DNA of 59,339 nt. It comes from Bacilli bacterium. GTDB lineage: Bacteria; Bacillota_I; Bacilli_A; RFN20; CAG-826. The notes beneath the pieces are model-generated. The model did no database searches and had not been told where the DNA came from. It saw only the letters and a program-made list of their open reading frames with translations. Positions 57,455 to 59,339 of this stretch are shown one piece after another. Where the stretch lies: contig JAKSVK010000007.1 in the NCBI GenBank assembly GCA_024408075.1, forward strand, positions 1 through 59,339, read 5' to 3'. Made by a program: the position numbers and the translations under genes. Numbering within the stretch: the stretch's first letter is position 1; each line of letters begins with the position of its first letter.

Positions 57455-58831
57455 TTAGTGCTTTATTTGTTTTGTAAGCTCTGCAATTGCGATTTTTAAT
57501 TGCTCGTTAGTTTTCAACTCTTTGTCCACCTTAGTTATCGCAGACATAACGGTGGTATGATCTTTGCCACCAAAAGTATCTCCAATTTTCTTTAATGGTA
57601 TATCTAAGTTATTTCTAATAAGATACATAGCAACGTGTCTAGCTAATGCAATTTGTCCAGTTCTTATTTTTCCTGTGATTTGCATAGGGGTAACGTTGTA
57701 ATAATCACAAACAATATTGATAATTTTTTGTTCACTTAACTGATTAGCAGCATTGCCACCTTTTAATGAACCAACAGCTTCGATTGCGATGTCCATAGAA
57801 ATGTGCTTTGCTTGCTTCAAATTTATGCAGTAGAAAATTAACCTATTTAATGAACCTTCAAGTTCACGAACATCCTTGGAAAATTTCTCTGCAAAGAAGT
57901 ATATAACTTGGTCATCGATTAAGTCATCTGGAAGACCGTGTTCTTTGATTTTTCTCTTTAAAATTTTTACACAAGTTTCTCTATCAGGTTCATCAATTTT
58001 TACCGTCAATCCTTGGTTAAGTCTTGTAATTATTCGATCTTCAATTCCTTTTAAATCGTTAGGTTGTCTATCACTTGTAACAATGATTCTTTTTCCCTTT
58101 TTGATGAGGCTTTCATAAACAGTGAAAAACATCTCCTGTGATTTAACCTTATCTGCCATAAATTGAACATCATCTAAAAGTAGCACATCTATGTCATTAA
58201 AAAAGTCTTTAATTGATTCACTGTTTTTCTCAGCTTTAACAAATTTTACATACTCTTCTACAAAGTCGTTTGCACTAATGTAAAGTATCTTTGCGTCTGG
58301 AATTCTTGTTGCCTTAATTTCGTTTCCGATTGCATGTAGTAAATGAGTTTTACCTAATCCAGAATGTGAGTATATAAATAAAGGATTAAATAAATTACTA
58401 GAATTTTGAGCGACAAACAAGCAAGCTTGTTGAGCTGCTTGGTTGAATTCACCTATAACAAAGTTATCAAATGTTAAACTGCTATTTAATACAGCGCCTT
58501 CAAAGTAAGAAGATTTGGTTTCTTTACTCACCAAAGTGGCGCTATTTTCTGGTTGTTTACTGACAAGTTCATCTTTAATAACAATTCGAACGTTATGAGG
58601 AGTGTCTAATAAATCATTAACAACCTCTTTGATTACATCGAGATATTTTGTGGACATAACAATCTTTGCAACATTGGTTTCAGCAACAACGATTACTTCA
58701 TCAAAAGTGATTTCGTGCAAATAACTATTTGCAATAAATTGATCAAACGATTTTTTCTCGTTGATTTTTTCTTCTAATTTGTGGAGAGTTTTTTCCCAGA
58801 ATCGAGTTGCTTCTGTAATTGTCATAACCAT
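57455..58831 (-). CDS. dnaA: Chromosomal replication initiator DnaA (458 aa)
   Basis: Domain I (RFWEKTLHKLEEKI), a short domain II, AAA+ domain with YSHSGLGKT (154-162) and VLLLDDVQFM, arginine-finger region SDRQPNDLKGIEDR, and domain IV with the DnaA-box-binding signature GKDHTTVMSA. Opens oriC and loads the helicase. ATG 58831 is preferred over the ATG two codons inside because AGGTAAG lies at the right spacing. A -10 TATAAT is at 58864-58859. Confidence 0.97.
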   Translation of the reverse strand: MVMTITEATRFWEKTLHKLEEKINEKKSFDQFIANSYLHEITFDEVIVVAETNVAKIVMSTKYLDVIKEVVNDLLDTPHNVRIVIKDELVSKQPENSATLVSKETKSSYFEGAVLNSSLTFDNFVIGEFNQAAQQACLFVAQNSSNLFNPLFIYSHSGLGKTHLLHAIGNEIKATRIPDAKILYISANDFVEEYVKFVKAEKNSESIKDFFNDIDVLLLDDVQFMADKVKSQEMFFTVYESLIKKGKRIIVTSDRQPNDLKGIEDRIITRLNQGLTVKIDEPDRETCVKILKRKIKEHGLPDDLIDDQVIYFFAEKFSKDVRELEGSLNRLIFYCINLKQAKHISMDIAIEAVGSLKGGNAANQLSEQKIINIVCDYYNVTPMQITGKIRTGQIALARHVAMYLIRNNLDIPLKKIGDTFGGKDHTTVMSAITKVDKELKTNEQLKIAIAELTKQIKH

Positions 58832-59339
58832 AATCTTACCTGTCTATTTTTTAGCAAAATTATAGTTTAATTTAACAATTAATTTAAGGAGAAAGTGAGA
58901 GCGAAAAAGTTTTCCACATTACTTATAAATTTTTCTCTTTGAGAAAGAAGTTTTCCACATTTATAAGTTGTGGATAAAATGTGAATTCCGTTGTGGAAAT
59001 GTGAAAAATGAAGATTATTCAGTATTTTTCAAAATTAATAAATCTATGATTTATTGTTTTAACTTACATTTAGTGTGGATAACTTAAAATAATCTGTTGT
59101 TAACTGGTTAATGAAATTTACGAAAATGCTCAATAAATTCTCTGAATTTACTTTGTTAAAGTTTTAAACAATGTTAAATTTGTAGGTAAAATCATAAAAT
59201 TTGATGAGTAGGTTATGTACTTGCTTATCAAAGATAAAATAGAAAGTGATACACCTGGAGAGTTGTATAAAACTTGACCAAAATTGAAACATAAAGTAAT
59301 TGGAAAAAAAACAAAAGTTTTTGTTATTAAAATTGATTA
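58832..59339. other. oriC, upstream part with DnaA boxes and dnaA promoter
   Basis: No gene in 508 bases. DnaA boxes: TTTTCCACA at 58910-58918 and 58951-58959 (each one mismatch) and perfect TTATCCACA on the reverse strand at 58977-58969 and 59082-59074; a weaker site lies near 58992-59000. The dnaA -10 (58864-58859) is next to the cluster, so DnaA probably autoregulates. The rest to 59339 is AT-rich. In this gene order rpmH would be expected just beyond the right edge. Confidence 0.8.

Overview
The window is AT-rich DNA (roughly one third GC by eye) from a low-GC Bacillota-type bacterium, probably a gut anaerobe near the Erysipelotrichia/Mollicutes-related Bacilli. Evidence: the origin-proximal order dnaA-dnaN-S4 protein-recF-gyrB-gyrA-serS, AAGGAGG-type ribosome binding sites, many lipobox lipoproteins, and an ordinary genetic code (TGA ends genes at ATGA overlaps, e.g. 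8515-8518 and 31011-31014). The lineage call is inference; no rRNA gene is present.

Layout. 1-3159: start of a leftward secreted protein, a 717-residue lipoprotein of unknown function, and a Phd/YefM antitoxin next to a truncated PIN toxin. 3356-4243: an EamA-type transporter. 4306-24783: a 20-kb carbohydrate locus. A rightward pair (DUF4185 protein, MalK-like ATPase) meets a leftward run of 13 genes: PfkB-SIS fusion, sugar-binding lipoprotein, two permeases, DUF2961/GH172 protein, anchored surface protein, four DUF4185 proteins, a second MalK-like ATPase, a short lipoprotein and a YesL-like membrane protein. A divergent AraC regulator sits at the head. DUF4185 (GH183) and DUF2961 (GH172) families contain D-arabinan-degrading enzymes. 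The fused kinase/arabinose-5-phosphate-isomerase-like protein offers a direct route D-arabinose -> D-arabinose 5-phosphate -> D-ribulose 5-phosphate. I read the locus as a candidate D-arabinan (or related furanoside) utilisation system: lipoprotein DUF4185 enzymes cut outside, the ABC system imports, cytoplasmic DUF4185 and GH172 enzymes finish, and the fusion feeds the pentose phosphate pathway.

24839-40949: a leftward purine-breakdown operon headed by a MocA-like gene. It holds two complete three-subunit molybdenum hydroxylases, a hydantoinase-like enzyme, an SsnA-like amidohydrolase, a DHOD-like flavin/Fe-S protein, two fold-type II PLP enzymes, a YgeY-like hydrolase and a YgeW-like carbamoyltransferase. 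It resembles the anaerobic purine/urate clusters known from gut bacteria, but no canonical YgeX or YgfK is seen.

41000-48162: an acyltransferase, an AbiEii-type toxin-antitoxin pair, tRNA-Met and tRNA-Ala, a membrane protein of unknown function, and a CapE-CapF-CapG trio for UDP-N-acetyl-L-fucosamine. The CapE homologue carries an unusual N-terminal helix-turn-helix. 48541-59339: serS, gyrA, gyrB, recF, S4 protein, dnaN and dnaA, with DnaA boxes on both sides of dnaA marking a bipartite oriC.

Several unlinked transcription units appear leaderless, with a -10 box ending 6-10 bases before the start codon and no Shine-Dalgarno sequence, while genes inside operons mostly have normal ribosome binding sites.
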